64,000 nt of DNA, taken from assembly GCA_021397845.1 (NCBI GenBank), contig CM038044.1:37558354-37622353 (forward strand), written 5' to 3'. The notes beneath the pieces were generated by a model, which made no database searches, had not been told where the DNA came from, and saw only the letters and a list, made by a program, of their open reading frames with translations. Every line of letters begins with the position of its first letter. The first letter of the stretch is position 1. The position numbers and the translations under genes were made by a program. The DNA is from Areca catechu. Taxonomy: Eukaryota; Streptophyta; Magnoliopsida; Arecales; Arecaceae. Below are positions 41,875 through 52,788 of the stretch, piece after piece.

Positions 41875-44117
41875 TCAGTTTGGTGCGGGGTCGGAGCCCT
41901 CAGCTGGGGGCGCAGGCACTGCATCCTCACCTTCTGCGGTGGCCGGCTCTTGAGGCTGTCCCGGAGCCACGGCTTCGCTGGTCGACGGGTCCGCAGGAGT
42001 GGCGTCGGCCGCGCCGGAGGCTTTGCTCTCGGCTCCTTGCCTCCTGCCTCCGAGCACCACCCCGCTGAGGTCGAGCTCGGGGAAGAAGGCCCCTACTTTC
42101 TCCCAGCAAATCCGGAACCCCTTCAGGAAGGAGTCCACGGCGGCCTCCCAAACCTCCGACGTGTACTCGTCGGAAGCCCAGAACTTCGGGATGGCCTCCT
42201 GCGCCTCTCGCTTCGCGGCCTCCAGGAGTCCGTTGATGTACGCACTCCGGTCCTTCGCCGCGCTCGCATCTCGCTGAGCCTCCTCCAGCTGGCGCTCCAG
42301 CCACTGGGAGTGGGCCTGAAGGCGAGCCTTCTCCGCCGCGTCCTCCTCCGTGCGGCGCTGGTAGGAGAGCCTCTCCTCCGACAAAGAAGCCTCCAGCTCC
42401 TTGTTCCGCCCCTCGGAGCGTGCCAAGTCAGTCTGGAGGGCTTGGTTGCTGGCTCGCAGCTCGACCCCCTTTTCCATGAGGTCCTTGACGTCGGCTGCGA
42501 GCTTGCCGAGCTTCTTCTCCTTCTCGGTGTCACTCTTCGAGTTCCCTACGAGGAAGTTCCTCAGTAGGAGAACGTCATTTCCAATCTGCACAAACAGAGC
42601 AACCAAGTTAGGAGAAAAGGCCACTAAAATCATGAAAGATAGAGAAGAAGGAGCTCGGGTTTACCGTGAAGAGCTGCGGGAGAATCCCGAGCAAGGCATC
42701 CGCATAGTCCTGACCGCCCCGAGCTCGGCGGTCCTGGGCTGTGGAGGCGTACTCCATGACCTTCTCCGCGAGCCCCTTGTCGCAGATGACTGAACACCGG
42801 TGGGTGATCACCGGTGGCGGAGCTGTCAGGTCGGCTCCTGCGGCGGCTGCCCCTTCAGTTGGGGTCGCGATCGACGGGCCGGCAGAGGCCACGAGCTGCA
42901 CCGTCGGAGCAGCGGCGACGATGGGACCGGCGCTGGATGGAGCCTCGGGCGGTGGAGCCCCCTCGACGGCAGCGCCACCAGGTCTGGCAGCCAAGGCATC
43001 AACGGCCCCGCCCTGAGGCAACCTGGGCGGGGGAGCGGTGGCCACTGGGCTGGGCGCGGTCGCCGGCACGATCTCCCGGCCCGCCTCAGTACGGGCCCTC
43101 TTGGCCGCGGGCTCGTCTACCTCCGAGACGTCTCTCTAGGCCGTGCCCTCCAGAAGGCTCTCCAGTGAGAACTTCATTCCTGCAATGCAAAAGAACAGAA
43201 GGTTAGCCGACTCGGTCATGAAGAAAAAGAGTGAAGAAGTCAAAGGAGGGCCGAATCTTACCCGTCTCATGGATGGGACTGATCCCGGCCTCAAAAAGAT
43301 TCTGCTCCGAAAGCAGAACCTCGAGCACCGGGACCACGTCACTCAGGAGTTGGGAGTAGGCCTCCTGGTCTGCCGACTCAACCCGGGAGTTCCGGTTCGG
43401 AGACCGGTCTGGTTCACTCCAGGCCCAGTCGACATCTTCGACCGAGGCGAAGAAAAACTGGCTCTTCCAGCCCTTGACTGAGGAAGGGAGGTCGAACCGG
43501 AGACACCTGGGCCTGGGTGAAATATACCACCAGCCGTCATTGGTGGAGCACTTCTTCAGGGTAAACAAGACCCTGAAGAGGGAGAAACGGGCAACGAACC
43601 CGTGAAAGTGACAGAAGACTATAAAGGAGAAGATGACCCAGATGGCATTGGGAGCCAACTGGGCCAGAACAAGCCGGAAATGGCTGAGAAAAGAGAGGAA
43701 GAAGGGGTGCAGAGGAAATCGAAGACCCCCAAGGAGGAAGTCTTCGTAGAAGGCTATGCGGCCGGGGCCACTCATGGTGACGCGCTCCCCGGACCGCGGA
43801 ACAGATAGACGAATTGACCCCGGGATACCATAGGCCTCCCGGAGCAGAGAAAGATCACCTTCAGTCATGGTGGAAGCATGACCAGAGGGACCGGCTGGAA
43901 GGAGAGGCGGAGCAGGAAGAGAACGAAGGGGGACAGCGGGAGCAACCGGAGGAGACCGGACCCCCCTGGGGATGCCAATGGTGACACCCTCGGGTTGCAG
44001 ACGCCGGCGGATCTCCTCCGGGATCGTTTCCTCCTCTGAGGAGGAAGAAGATGGAGTCCTCGGCCGGGATGGACCAGCCTCGTCCGGGTTGGAAGAGACA
44101 TGGCGACGGCGCACCAT
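41875..44117 (-). pseudogene. Element E antisense gene (three exons)
   Basis: Lies opposite to gag-pol, between pol and the 3' LTR, as in other Tat elements. Inferred exons 44117-43262, 43179-42665 and 42585-41875, with introns of 82 and 79 bp having GTAAG/CAG and GTAAA/CAG borders. Joined they give 694 codons in one frame, broken by a single TAG at 43138-43136. Exon 1 has an acidic Ser-rich start and a region resembling the 'putative gypsy type transposon' family (about 43590-43780: FPLHPFFLSFLSHFRL, then WVIFSFIVFC). Exon 2 is Ala/Pro-rich. Exon 3 is a long coiled coil (about 42060-42530) with an acidic tail. Function unknown. A transcript would test the splice sites. Confidence 0.75.
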
Positions 44118-44583
44118 GACAAAGAGGAGGACAAATATTCAGAGAAGAAAAGAGAGAGGGGAACTGGAGAAGGATGGAGGTACTCACCGAAAATACGCCA
44201 AGCGAGCGCGGGGCAACAGAAGTTAGCCTACAGCAAACCGCCCACGGAGCAAGGGGAAAGGCCTCATTCTGGAAAGTCCCCTCCTTTTCAAAATCAGTCG
44301 ACAGCGGTCGTACCCGTCATTCCGCCCCGAGCCACTGAGCGATCGCCATGTGGATGCACGCCTGACACCGACGCCTCGTTAGCAGGGTAACGGCCTCTGC
44401 CTCGAAGCGACGCATTTATTGTAGGCAAGTGGGCGACGCGTGGCGGCTTCCTATAGGGTTTCAGGTGCATCGAGCCACGGCGACAAGGATCGTGGCAATT
44501 ATGATGCAAGATCTTCGCCTTCCCACGTCATATCTGCATTTAATCCCGACGTTCTGTTCTACGATGCCCCAACGGAACGGCGG
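44118..44583 (-). other. Upstream region of the antisense gene
   Basis: No ORF of interest. It must hold the promoter of the antisense gene if that gene is transcribed separately; the E 3' LTR lies just beyond. I see no clear TATA box. Confidence 0.4.
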
Positions 44584-44596
44584 GCTGGGGGGCAAC
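44584..44596 (+). other. Element E polypurine tract
   Basis: GCTGGGGGGCAAC abuts the 3' LTR. It is G-rich rather than AG-mixed. Confidence 0.65.
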
Positions 44597-46206
44597 TGTT
44601 ACGGCCGTAACGATGACGTGGCCGGGCTCAGATACCGCTAAATATGATCGAGCCACGTGGAGGTTTCTCTGGCCGAGTCAGCGCCACATTGCCAAGGCCG
44701 AGCTCGGCAAGGCTACTCCGCCAGATGACTTCCTAAGACAAACTGCCCTCGCCGAAGTCGAGCTCGGTTCGGGGCTCCTCTACCACCTCGCCTGGCGCCC
44801 ACCCTAGAGGGGTCCGCCTAGGCCGAGGTCGGCCGATCCTTCGCTCCTTCACCAGGTGGCCTCCGGAGACGGGCCCACCTCGGCCGAAGCCAGGCGACCT
44901 CCTGCCACCTCGCCAGGTGTCCACCCAGGAGGGGTCCACCTAGGCCGAGGTCGGCCGATCCTTCGCTCCTTCGCCAGGTGGCCCCCCCGGAGATGGGCCC
45001 ACCTCGGTCGAAGCCAGGCGACCTCCTGCCACCTCGCCAGGTGTCCACCCAGGAGGGGTCCACCTAGGCCGAGGTCGGTCGATCCTTCGCTCCTTCGCCA
45101 GGTGGCCCCCCCGAAGACGGGCCCACCTCGGCCGAAGCCAGGCGACCTCCCACCACCTCGCCAGGTGTCCACCCAGGAGGGGTCCACCTAGGTCGAGGTT
45201 GGCCGATCCTTCGCTCCTTCGCCAGGTGGCCCCCGGAGACGGGCCCACCTCGGCCGAAGCCAGGCGACCCCCTGCCACCTCGCCAGGTGTCCACCCAGGA
45301 GGGGTCCACCTAGGCCGAGGTCGGCGGATCCTTCACTCCTTCGCCAGGTGGCCCCCGGAGACGGGCCCACCTCGGCCGAAGCTAGGCCGCCCGTACGGAG
45401 AAGGTCCCAGGGAAGGAGGCGCAGGCCTCGAGGTCATCCCTCGGGCCGTACGCATCACAGACGGCTCCCCGTACGGATGGCGGCGACACGCGAAACACCA
45501 TTTGCATCGGCCCGACAGGTCCCGCAGTCGAGAGATGCGATTCTGACAAAGCAGGCCCCATAGATGGATGGCGCCCACACTTGGGAAAGAGAGCGCTCTC
45601 ACTGGGCCCGAGGTCTGACCGGCTGCCTTACCAGCGCCGCCCCCCCCCCCCCCCCCCCTTTTTTCTGTCTTTGCCTTTTCCCTGTTGGGCTCGGTGGATG
45701 AGGTCGGAAAGCCGCCTGGCCCTCCTCACCGAAAAGGGGAAAGAGAAAGGGACGGGGGAGGGGAGCCTCCCAGGAGGAGAAGACAGGCGAACGACGGGAA
45801 GAGATAAAAGGAAGGAATCTGGGGACGACAAGGTAAGCGAACAAGCCTGGGGACAAGGAAGAAGCAGCGGCAAAAGGTCTCGCTCCGAGAGTGAGATCCA
45901 AGATCCCGAGAGGGGATCGCTCGGTGTGAGCTCTGCAAGGAGGCCCGGCCGAATTTCTGGTCCCCAGTGCACCTTTCTTTCTAGTAAATTCTCTAAGTCT
46001 GGAACCCTCTCGGGGGTCCGTCCTGGAGAGTCTGTTCCTTCTCGTCATCTACTGACTTGACTGTCGGAGCTCCCTCGTCGGGATCCCCGGCCAGGGTCTT
46101 CTAACCCCTTCTTGCAGGTTCGCCGCAGCCGGGGAGGCTCCCTCGCCAGGCGGTCAGGAAGGATCCACGGATCCGAGGCACGGGCGCGGCGACGAGAGCG
46201 GCAACA
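44597..46206 (+). repeat. Element E 3' LTR
   Basis: 1610-bp partner of 27266-28876, with the five-unit minisatellite (about 44810-45395) and a run of 19 C residues (45640-45658). The right TSD GGTAC is at 46207-46211. Confidence 0.95.
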
Positions 46207-46211
46207 GGTAC

Positions 46212-47303
46212 AATACCCTCTGGTGGATCCACTAAGGACCATACTTGGTTATAATGCATTGAATCAAGTTCTGACTTCATAGCATTCACCCATTTCTCAG
46301 AATTGATGTCTGACTTTGCCTCATCATAAGTCTTAGGATCAACCATTTGATCCTTGTCCCTAATTAGGAACATTTCCTTTATATCCTCTGTAAGCATACC
46401 CAAGTACCTTTCAGGAGGTTTGGAGACTCTAGTAGACCTACAAGGTGGAAGAGCATTTGTGTGTATTGGTTGATTAGGTTCGATATGATCTCTAGCTGGC
46501 TGCTCTTCAGAGACTTTCTCATCGAGCTTAATTAGCCTCCCACTGCCACCTTCCTGAATAAACTGTTTTTCAAGAAATGTGGCATGTCTGCTCACAATCA
46601 CATTATGATCTTCTGGAAGGTAAAAGTAATACCCTAAACTTTTTTTAGGATATCCTATGAAGCAAGCTTTCACAGATTTAGGTTCCAATTTATTCGTCAC
46701 TAGTCTTTTGACATAGACTGGACATCCCCAAATCTTGAAATAAGCAAGACTTGGTTTCCTATCATGCCGAATCTCATATGGTGTGGTAGGAACAGATTTA
46801 GACGTAATCCTATTTAGAATGTAAATCGAAGTTTGTAGGGCATATCCCCAAAGAAATAAAGGCAAGTCAGTGAAGCACATTATGGATCGGACCATATCCA
46901 ATAATGTCTTGTTTCTCCTCTCAGACACCCCATTGAGCTGAGGCATACCAGGTGGAGTTCATTGTGAGACTATGCCATTGTCCTTAAGATAACACAAGAA
47001 TTCCCTACTAAGGTATTCACCTCCCTGACCTGATCGAAGAACCTTAAGGGTTTTACTTGTTTGTTTTTCTACTTCTTGTCTGAATTCCTTAAACTTTTCA
47101 AAAGCTTCAGATTTGTGTCTTATAAGATATGCATAACCATACCATGAACAATCATCAGTAAAGGTTATGAAGCAGCAAAAACCATCCATGGTCTGCACAT
47201 CAAATGGACCACACACATTAGTGTGAACCAGGGCAAGTAATTCTGTGGCCCTTTCCCCATGTCCTATAAAGGGTAACTTGGTCATTTTTCCTTGAAGACA
47301 TGA
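46212..47303 (-). pseudogene. pol: Element H integrase and start of RT
   Basis: Minus strand, 47303 downwards. The core begins LVHTNVCGPF near 47210, where Asn replaces the first catalytic Asp. SGQGGEYLS near 47030 replaces the usual Asp-containing block. A TGA lies near 46958, and then PQLNGVSERRNKTLLDMVRS carries the Glu (about 46910). The integrase C-terminal region (FIGYPKKSLGYYFYLPEDHNVIVSRHATF) and the linker reach WVNAMKSELDSM and WSLVDPPEGI, where element E interrupts the frame; the next residues are at 27265. Two altered catalytic positions show inactivity. Confidence 0.88.
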
Positions 47304-48665
47304 CTAACAAGATGGATATGATTCTGAATTAAGTGAATCTAGGATCCCATCCCTTTCCAGTTTGTTAATCTTGTCATCACATATATGACCGAGCTTTAGA
47401 TGCCACATGTATTTATCATTCTGGTTATCTCTAGGATGTTTATGTCCTATGGCATTCACTTTGACTTTCTCATTAATGTTCAGAGATGCATCAGCATGCA
47501 AATAATAAAGACTATCAATTAAAATGGCTTTTGCAACCAATTTATTTCTTAAATAAATGTTACAAAAGTCTTTATTGAATGAAAATTCAAATCCTTCCTG
47601 TGCTAGCATAGAGACAAAAATAAAATTTCTACTAGCTCCAGGCACAAAGTAACAGTCTCCAAGGACTAATCTAAATCCTAAAGGTAACTCCAGAGAATAT
47701 GATCCAATGGCTTGTGCAGCAACTTTTGCTCCATTTTTGACACGTAGGACCATCTCACCTTCTCTGAGCACTCTACTTCTTTCCAAGCCCTGCATCGAAA
47801 TGCATATATGAGCACTAGAGCTAGAGTCTAAAATCCAAATCGAAGTAGATGAAATCGTTAGGTTAGATTCAATAACGTGAATGGATATAGCTTCAGAAGG
47901 TGCATCCAACCTTTGTTTCTTCAGGCTTTCTAGGTAGAGAGGACAATTCCTTTTCCAGTAGTCATCTGTATTGCAGTGGAAACATTTTCTTTTGCTAGCC
48001 TTGATTTTCTTACGAGTGTCCTTTTTCTTCTGTTTGAGTTCTTTCTTATGTTTCTTTGCAGGTCTTTTCTTCTTCCATGTAGACTTTCTTTTGGAAGAAG
48101 ATGGCTCCATAAAGAAAATAGATCCCTTTGAACTCTTCAGGGTCCCCTCATTGCTTACCAACATGTTTAACAATTCAGGTAAAGTGTAATTCAACTTGTT
48201 CATATTATAGTTCATTACAAACTGACCATATGAACCAGTTAAGGACTGGAGGATCAAATCCACCTGAAGTTCCTTATGAACTGACTGCCCTCCATGCATC
48301 TTATGGTTGAAGAGCCTCTTCGATACCTCGAAGCATGTAGTCTGACTCTGTTCTCCATACAACTCTTGTAGGTGAACCAGAATCGATTTAGCAGTCAGCA
48401 TATCCTCATGTTGGCTCTGCAATTCATTAGACATTGAGGCCAACATGTAACACTTAACCTTATCATCATCTTCCATCCATTTTTCATATGCAACCGTCTA
48501 ACGAGCATTAGGATGGTCAGGTATAATAGGGGTTTCTTGGTCAAGCACATAGCCCAACTTTTCAGAATTCAAAACAATTTTGATGTTCCCCAACCAATCT
48601 TTAAAGTTAAGGCCTACAAGTCGGTTTGTCTCTAGAATACGGACTAAGGGATTTGAAGTAGACAT
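47304..48665 (-). pseudogene. gag: Element H gag, protease and integrase zinc domain
   Basis: ATG at 48665 (MSTSNPLV) starts a copia gag (FKDWLGNIKIVLNSEKLGYVL); one TAG at 48500-48498 is in frame. The capsid region follows (DKVKCYMLASMSNELQ, LVHLQELYGEQSQ), then a Lys-rich segment and a knuckle CFHCNTDDYWKRNC (about 47945-47985), where Tyr replaces the histidine. The protease site is LDSSSSAH (near 47840), Ser replacing the usual Gly of DSG. The zinc domain WHLKLGHICDDKINKL lies near 47380. Open from 48476 to 47304. Confidence 0.88.
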
Positions 48666-50326
48666 GGTTAACTGCGAGAGTAGAAGATTCAAATTAGATG
48701 CTTTATACTTAATTAAAAAAATTATTCTAGGGTCTTTAAGAAATAATTTTAAAACTCCCACTAATCTCCATAATACTCCCCTGTTGACATCTGTTGAATA
48801 TAAATCAACAATTCGAGCCAGATCGAGCCTATCGAGTCGACTCCATTATCTAGAATACTGATGCTCCAAACAATGCCAGTCAATTGAGTTGACTCAATCT
48901 AGAGTTGAGCCAACTCGAAGACACAGAATTCAGAATTCTATTCTTTTGGAGATGGGAAACCCTGTAACTCTAGGTTTCTAGTGGATGCTATGGTCCCATC
49001 GATGTGCAGCACCTCAACGTGCCTGTTTATGGTAACACGCTACACCAATGAGTGGGCAACTCTTGTCCAATGTATCTCATACAAGTTGCAACCTGGTTTC
49101 TAAATCATGGAACCTCAACATTCTCGTCTATTGGTCCAATCATTAGCTAAGTCTGACCCACAATTTTTGCTAAACAAAGCCATCATTGAGTCCCTCAACG
49201 TGTCCATTTATTGGGCCCAACCCCATCAGTGCCTAGCAACATCTCATGCTTAATAGGGTGGTTGTGTCTTCCCGATGCAACTAGACCACTATATCCAGCC
49301 GAGAATAATCAACATTAATAGGACACCCGCACACCTACAATGGGGGAATACCCAAGACTTAATATTTATGGGGAGCTTAAGTTCAGGTCTCTTTTAAATT
49401 GATCAGCCAACTCATGACTGACCAGTTACATTAAGTCAGCATAATCTCATGTCTAACTTAAAACTTTGAGTCAGCATAATCTTATGTCTGACTAAAAGTG
49501 CTAGCATGGATGACCCTCTTGAAAACTTAATCAATCAATTTGGCTAGGTCGAGAATGATGCGTGGGAGGGTTCTGCCATATACCCTCTTTCCGCCAAACG
49601 AGTTTGGTTGAGAAAGAGTTAGCCTCAATTATCAGACCATGATCAAAACCTTCCTTAGATCCAATTGATTGACAAGATTCCAAAAGGTCAATCCAATGAT
49701 TTGGGCTCATCACTGAGCCAAATTAGGTCTTAACTCATCGATTCACCATCATATGAGTCAATCTGACCAGACATCATCTAAAACAATTTTAGGATGATTG
49801 GACCTAATTTACTCAACCCAAAACTTTATGCACCCAATTTAATTTTCTTGATCTAATCAATTTTAAAATTGGTTCAAGTGCATGATATTTATGGTTTATG
49901 ATCATGAATCAGATTTATGATCTAAACCTAATTTAGGGTATTAACATGCTAGATCATATAAACTACATCTATGTAATTAAATAGATATAAAGCATGCTTA
50001 AATAATATATCATATATATCATCTTAAATTGATAAAAAATTTTGAAAATGCTTTTTCAAAACAAGTATACATCAAAGTAGGACAACCTTTGCACTATAGG
50101 GGGTAAACCCTATAGCAGGACAACCTTATTTCACTTTGTGCAACCTTTGATCAATTAATTTTCAGATTTAAACATATAAATTTTAGATCTAAAAGTTATG
50201 ATTATAATTTTGAAAACAATATTTCAAAACATATCAACTCTTAATATGATCATCATATAACTTTCATATCTGAATATGTTTTAGATCTGATTCTCATCCA
50301 TGAAGTTTTAAGAAGGGAGAATCATG
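48666..50326 (-). other. Element H leader
   Basis: About 1.7 kb between primer site and gag without a credible gene, unusually long for copia. It contains GAGTCGACTC/GAGTTGACTC-type motifs (48810-48920), two near-identical GTCAGCATAATCT(C/T)ATGTCT repeats near 49440 and 49470, and a perfect hairpin at 50094-50115. Confidence 0.55.
50094..50115 (-). other. Hairpin in element H leader
   Basis: CTATAGGG, six-base loop GGTAAA, CCCTATAG: a perfect 8-bp stem about 215 bp from the primer site. A dimerisation or packaging role is conceivable only by position. Confidence 0.55.
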
Positions 50327-50565
50327 GCTTTCATACCACTGTCGAATTCCTCCCGGGATCGGTATATTGCATCGAATATTAGGGCTCACAATCAGAGTGA
50401 CACAACGAAAGCAGATATAAAAATAATTTTATATCTGGCATGCAATATAAATAAATCTAATTTATTCATGATAATATTTTTATATCTACATTAGAGGATG
50501 AGAACAAAATCAAATCCGAAAATATAATAATTTTAAGAAACAGTTACATATCTAGATCGCTATCG
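50327..50565 (-). repeat. Element H 5' LTR end and primer-site region
   Basis: On the minus strand, GGAATTCGACA ends the LTR at 50340 and is followed by GTGGTATGAAAGCC, a weak match to TGGTATCAGAGCC. Only the last 225 bp or so of the LTR remain. At about 50565-50600 the sequence passes into the 3' part of element G. The exact junction cannot be fixed without another copy. Confidence 0.6.
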
Positions 50566-50579
50566 TGGGCTGCTCTGAA

Positions 50580-51774
50580 ATCCATCCAGATCCTCTTTTG
50601 GACTGGGATTCAATTGTAGCCGTGCAAAACCAGCCTCCACAGGCTGGCGAATCTCGGCATGCTCAGCAACAGTGTCAGCTCTAAGGCTATCAATCTCGAT
50701 CATAAGCTGAGTCATCCTAGCTCCCAGACTGGAAAGCTAGCCTCTCACCTCTGCAAACTGCTCATGCGAATACTCCTCAAAGTGTACTCTAGTAGAAGCT
50801 GGAGGAGCTGCTGACGGTGTGGCAGAAGGCATCGCCGGCTCGGTCTCTGATGCATGTGCTGTATGAACAGGTGAACTGACCGGCCCAGATGGCCCTGCCT
50901 CAACCTCACGTAACTCATCCTCCTAATCTGGCTCCTGGCCAGACTCTCTCCTGATCCATCTGCCACCAACCACTCTATATCCCATCCTATGGAGTGACTG
51001 CTCATCATAAACATCTGTGTGTAAGATCTCCTTGGGGATCTCCCCCTCCAAGGATACACCACAGGCTTGGAATAATTGGGTCAGTCCCATCCCATAGGGC
51101 AGACAATGATGGTGCTGGCTGGCCGCATCTCTCATCTGAATCAGCATCATGGAAGGAATGTCTACCTGCATCCTCTATGTCAAGTAGACCATGAGCATAA
51201 GCTCCCTCTTTGTGATAAAATCAAATCGCCCTATCTTCGATAGAAGAATACGGGCCGTGATGTGATGAAGGAGCTGCATCTCCATCGATAACTGGTTCGT
51301 GGTGACTATTGTCACATCGCGAACATCATCTCGCTCCAAAATATAACATAATGCGGCCTCCCTATCATCCACAGAGAAAATGCTAATCCCTCAGTATGGT
51401 ATCTCCCAGACTCTGCTCAAGAGCTCCTCTGTCAGTAGAATCTCCACACCTCGCACAGATGTCCTCCAAGTCATACGCCAGCAATCCAAAGCTCCATAGA
51501 ACATACGTACCAGATGAGGGTAATACCTCTCCAGCATAGTGCAGAAGGGCACCAAACCTGCATCGGTAAGAGTCTGATGGATCTGAAAATGCTGGCAGTC
51601 GAAAAACTCCAAGTCCACTCGTCGACCAGAAGTAACAGCCTTCCCTGCCATCCTCTCCGCAAGGGAACCAGGTGCTACTGAACTGCTCGACTCACCAGTG
51701 TCATGCCTAGCCTTTGTTCTCCTCTCTGTCCTCTGACTCTGTCTCCTAACTGCTAGTCTCTTCCTAGGACCCAT
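50580..51774 (-). pseudogene. Element G post-pol ORF, truncated
   Basis: Starts at ATG 51774 (MGPRKRLAVRRQ, basic N-terminus) and stays in one frame to about 50580 through stops at 51391, 51175, 50923 and about 50740. The domain shared with F's post-pol ORF covers about 51130-51640 (YPHLVRMFYGALD, KIGRFDFITKREL) and continues with LPYGMGLTQLF and ISLEGE-like GVSLEGEIPKE. An acidic Pro/Ser linker and the start of a coiled coil follow, and then the sequence breaks off. Function unknown. The basic N-terminus would suit a nucleic-acid-binding role, but this is inference. Confidence 0.75.
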
Positions 51775-51819
51775 GACAAACCAGCTGGATAGGAAGGAAA
51801 AGAGGATAGATCCAATCAA

Positions 51820-52788
51820 ACTTAGAGCTATGGGACTGGCTACAGGTTAAGCTAAGGAAAAAATCATTTCACAAGAGGTGTAAAGACAGTTCTGAAAGAA
51901 TTTTGGGTTGTAAAATACCCTAAAAATTTAGAAAATCTATAAACAATTTGAAAGCGAGAATTTTACAAGCTAGAAAATGTTTTTGGTTAAATTTTTTTTT
52001 TTTTTAAAAATATAATTTGTAATGTCAAAGTACCAAAATACATGGGATTTGGGCTTAAAACATTTAGGGTTTTAGCAAAATGGTAAAAATGTCACAAAAA
52101 TATCATGAAAAACTATGATAAATCAATAGAAATAAGTTTAAAACACTAGATTTTAGGTGAATACCCAAATTTTTTGGCCAAAACCAATCAAACAGTGGTT
52201 TTTCCCAAATTCGGATGGAATGAGCGTGAAGAACAGCCAAAAACCATGGGAAATCCAAGAGAAATGCCACTAAACCATCATTCCTTCAACTGGAGTTCTA
52301 AAAAACCAATAAAACCCATGAAAATCCAATTGAAATCCCAAAAAAAATCGAAAAAATCCAAATCTAGGTCAAACGGTTTGACGGAAACAAAAAGGAAAAT
52401 GAAAATATGTGGAATAAAAATAAAATGAAATTAGAAAGGGGAATACCTGAGATGTGATGGGCTAAACGGGAAGAGGAAGTATTCAGAGTGTAGGGGACCA
52501 CTATCGCTTGAAATTGAAAGGGGAAATGTAAAAACAAAACCCTCGGTCGGATGGTTTAAAAACATATTTCGTTTTGCAAGTGTCGACGCTTAGTATTTGT
52601 CAAGTGTCGATACTTGGTCAGGTGTTGACACTTGACAAAAATCCAAGTGTCAACACTTGGCCAAGAAAATTCCAATAAAATTTGAAAAGATTTTCAAAAA
52701 ATCTAAGAAAATATTTAAAAGCTTTTGGGACTCAAAGCAAGTGTTTTTTGAGTAAAATGCCTTGGATAAGATGAAGTTTGAGAGAGTT
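51820..52788 (-). other. Element G spacer between pol and post-pol ORF, with palindromes
   Basis: AT-rich, no supported gene. At 52577-52665 there are four copies of AAGTGTCGACACTTG-type palindromes, the same motif as in this element's LTR. F has its own motif at the same place (7376-7490). Confidence 0.75.

Larger units (their letters stand above)
27266..46206 (+). mobile_element. Element E: Ty3/gypsy Tat-lineage retrotransposon
   Basis: 18,941 bp including element B (net about 12.7 kb). LTRs of 1611 and 1610 bp start TGTTACGGCCG and end GCGGCAACA, and the TSD is perfect. It is strikingly GC-rich compared with the surrounding AT-rich copia elements. Gag-pol is a single frame (28956-30002 then 36259-40662) with six nonsense codons and no frameshift. 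A second, archaeal-type RNase H after the normal one, a tandem array after pol and an antisense gene before the 3' LTR identify the Tat (Retand/RIRE2-like) lineage. Confidence 0.95.
1..50565 (-). mobile_element. Element H: old Ty1/copia retrotransposon, scaffold of the nest
   Basis: Minus-strand copia element split by three later insertions (641-12010, 12846-26290, 27266-46206). Its pieces read in order from right to left: LTR end and primer site near 50340, leader, gag, protease, integrase, RT, RNase H, polypurine tract (12359-12370) and the start of the 3' LTR (12358 downwards). The reading frame is colinear across the gypsy insertion, because the protein sequence on either side of 27266/46206 abuts directly once one GGTAC copy is removed. 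Several nonsense codons and altered active-site residues show it is dead. The left LTR runs off the window and the right LTR is truncated, so its own TSD cannot be checked. Confidence 0.88.
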
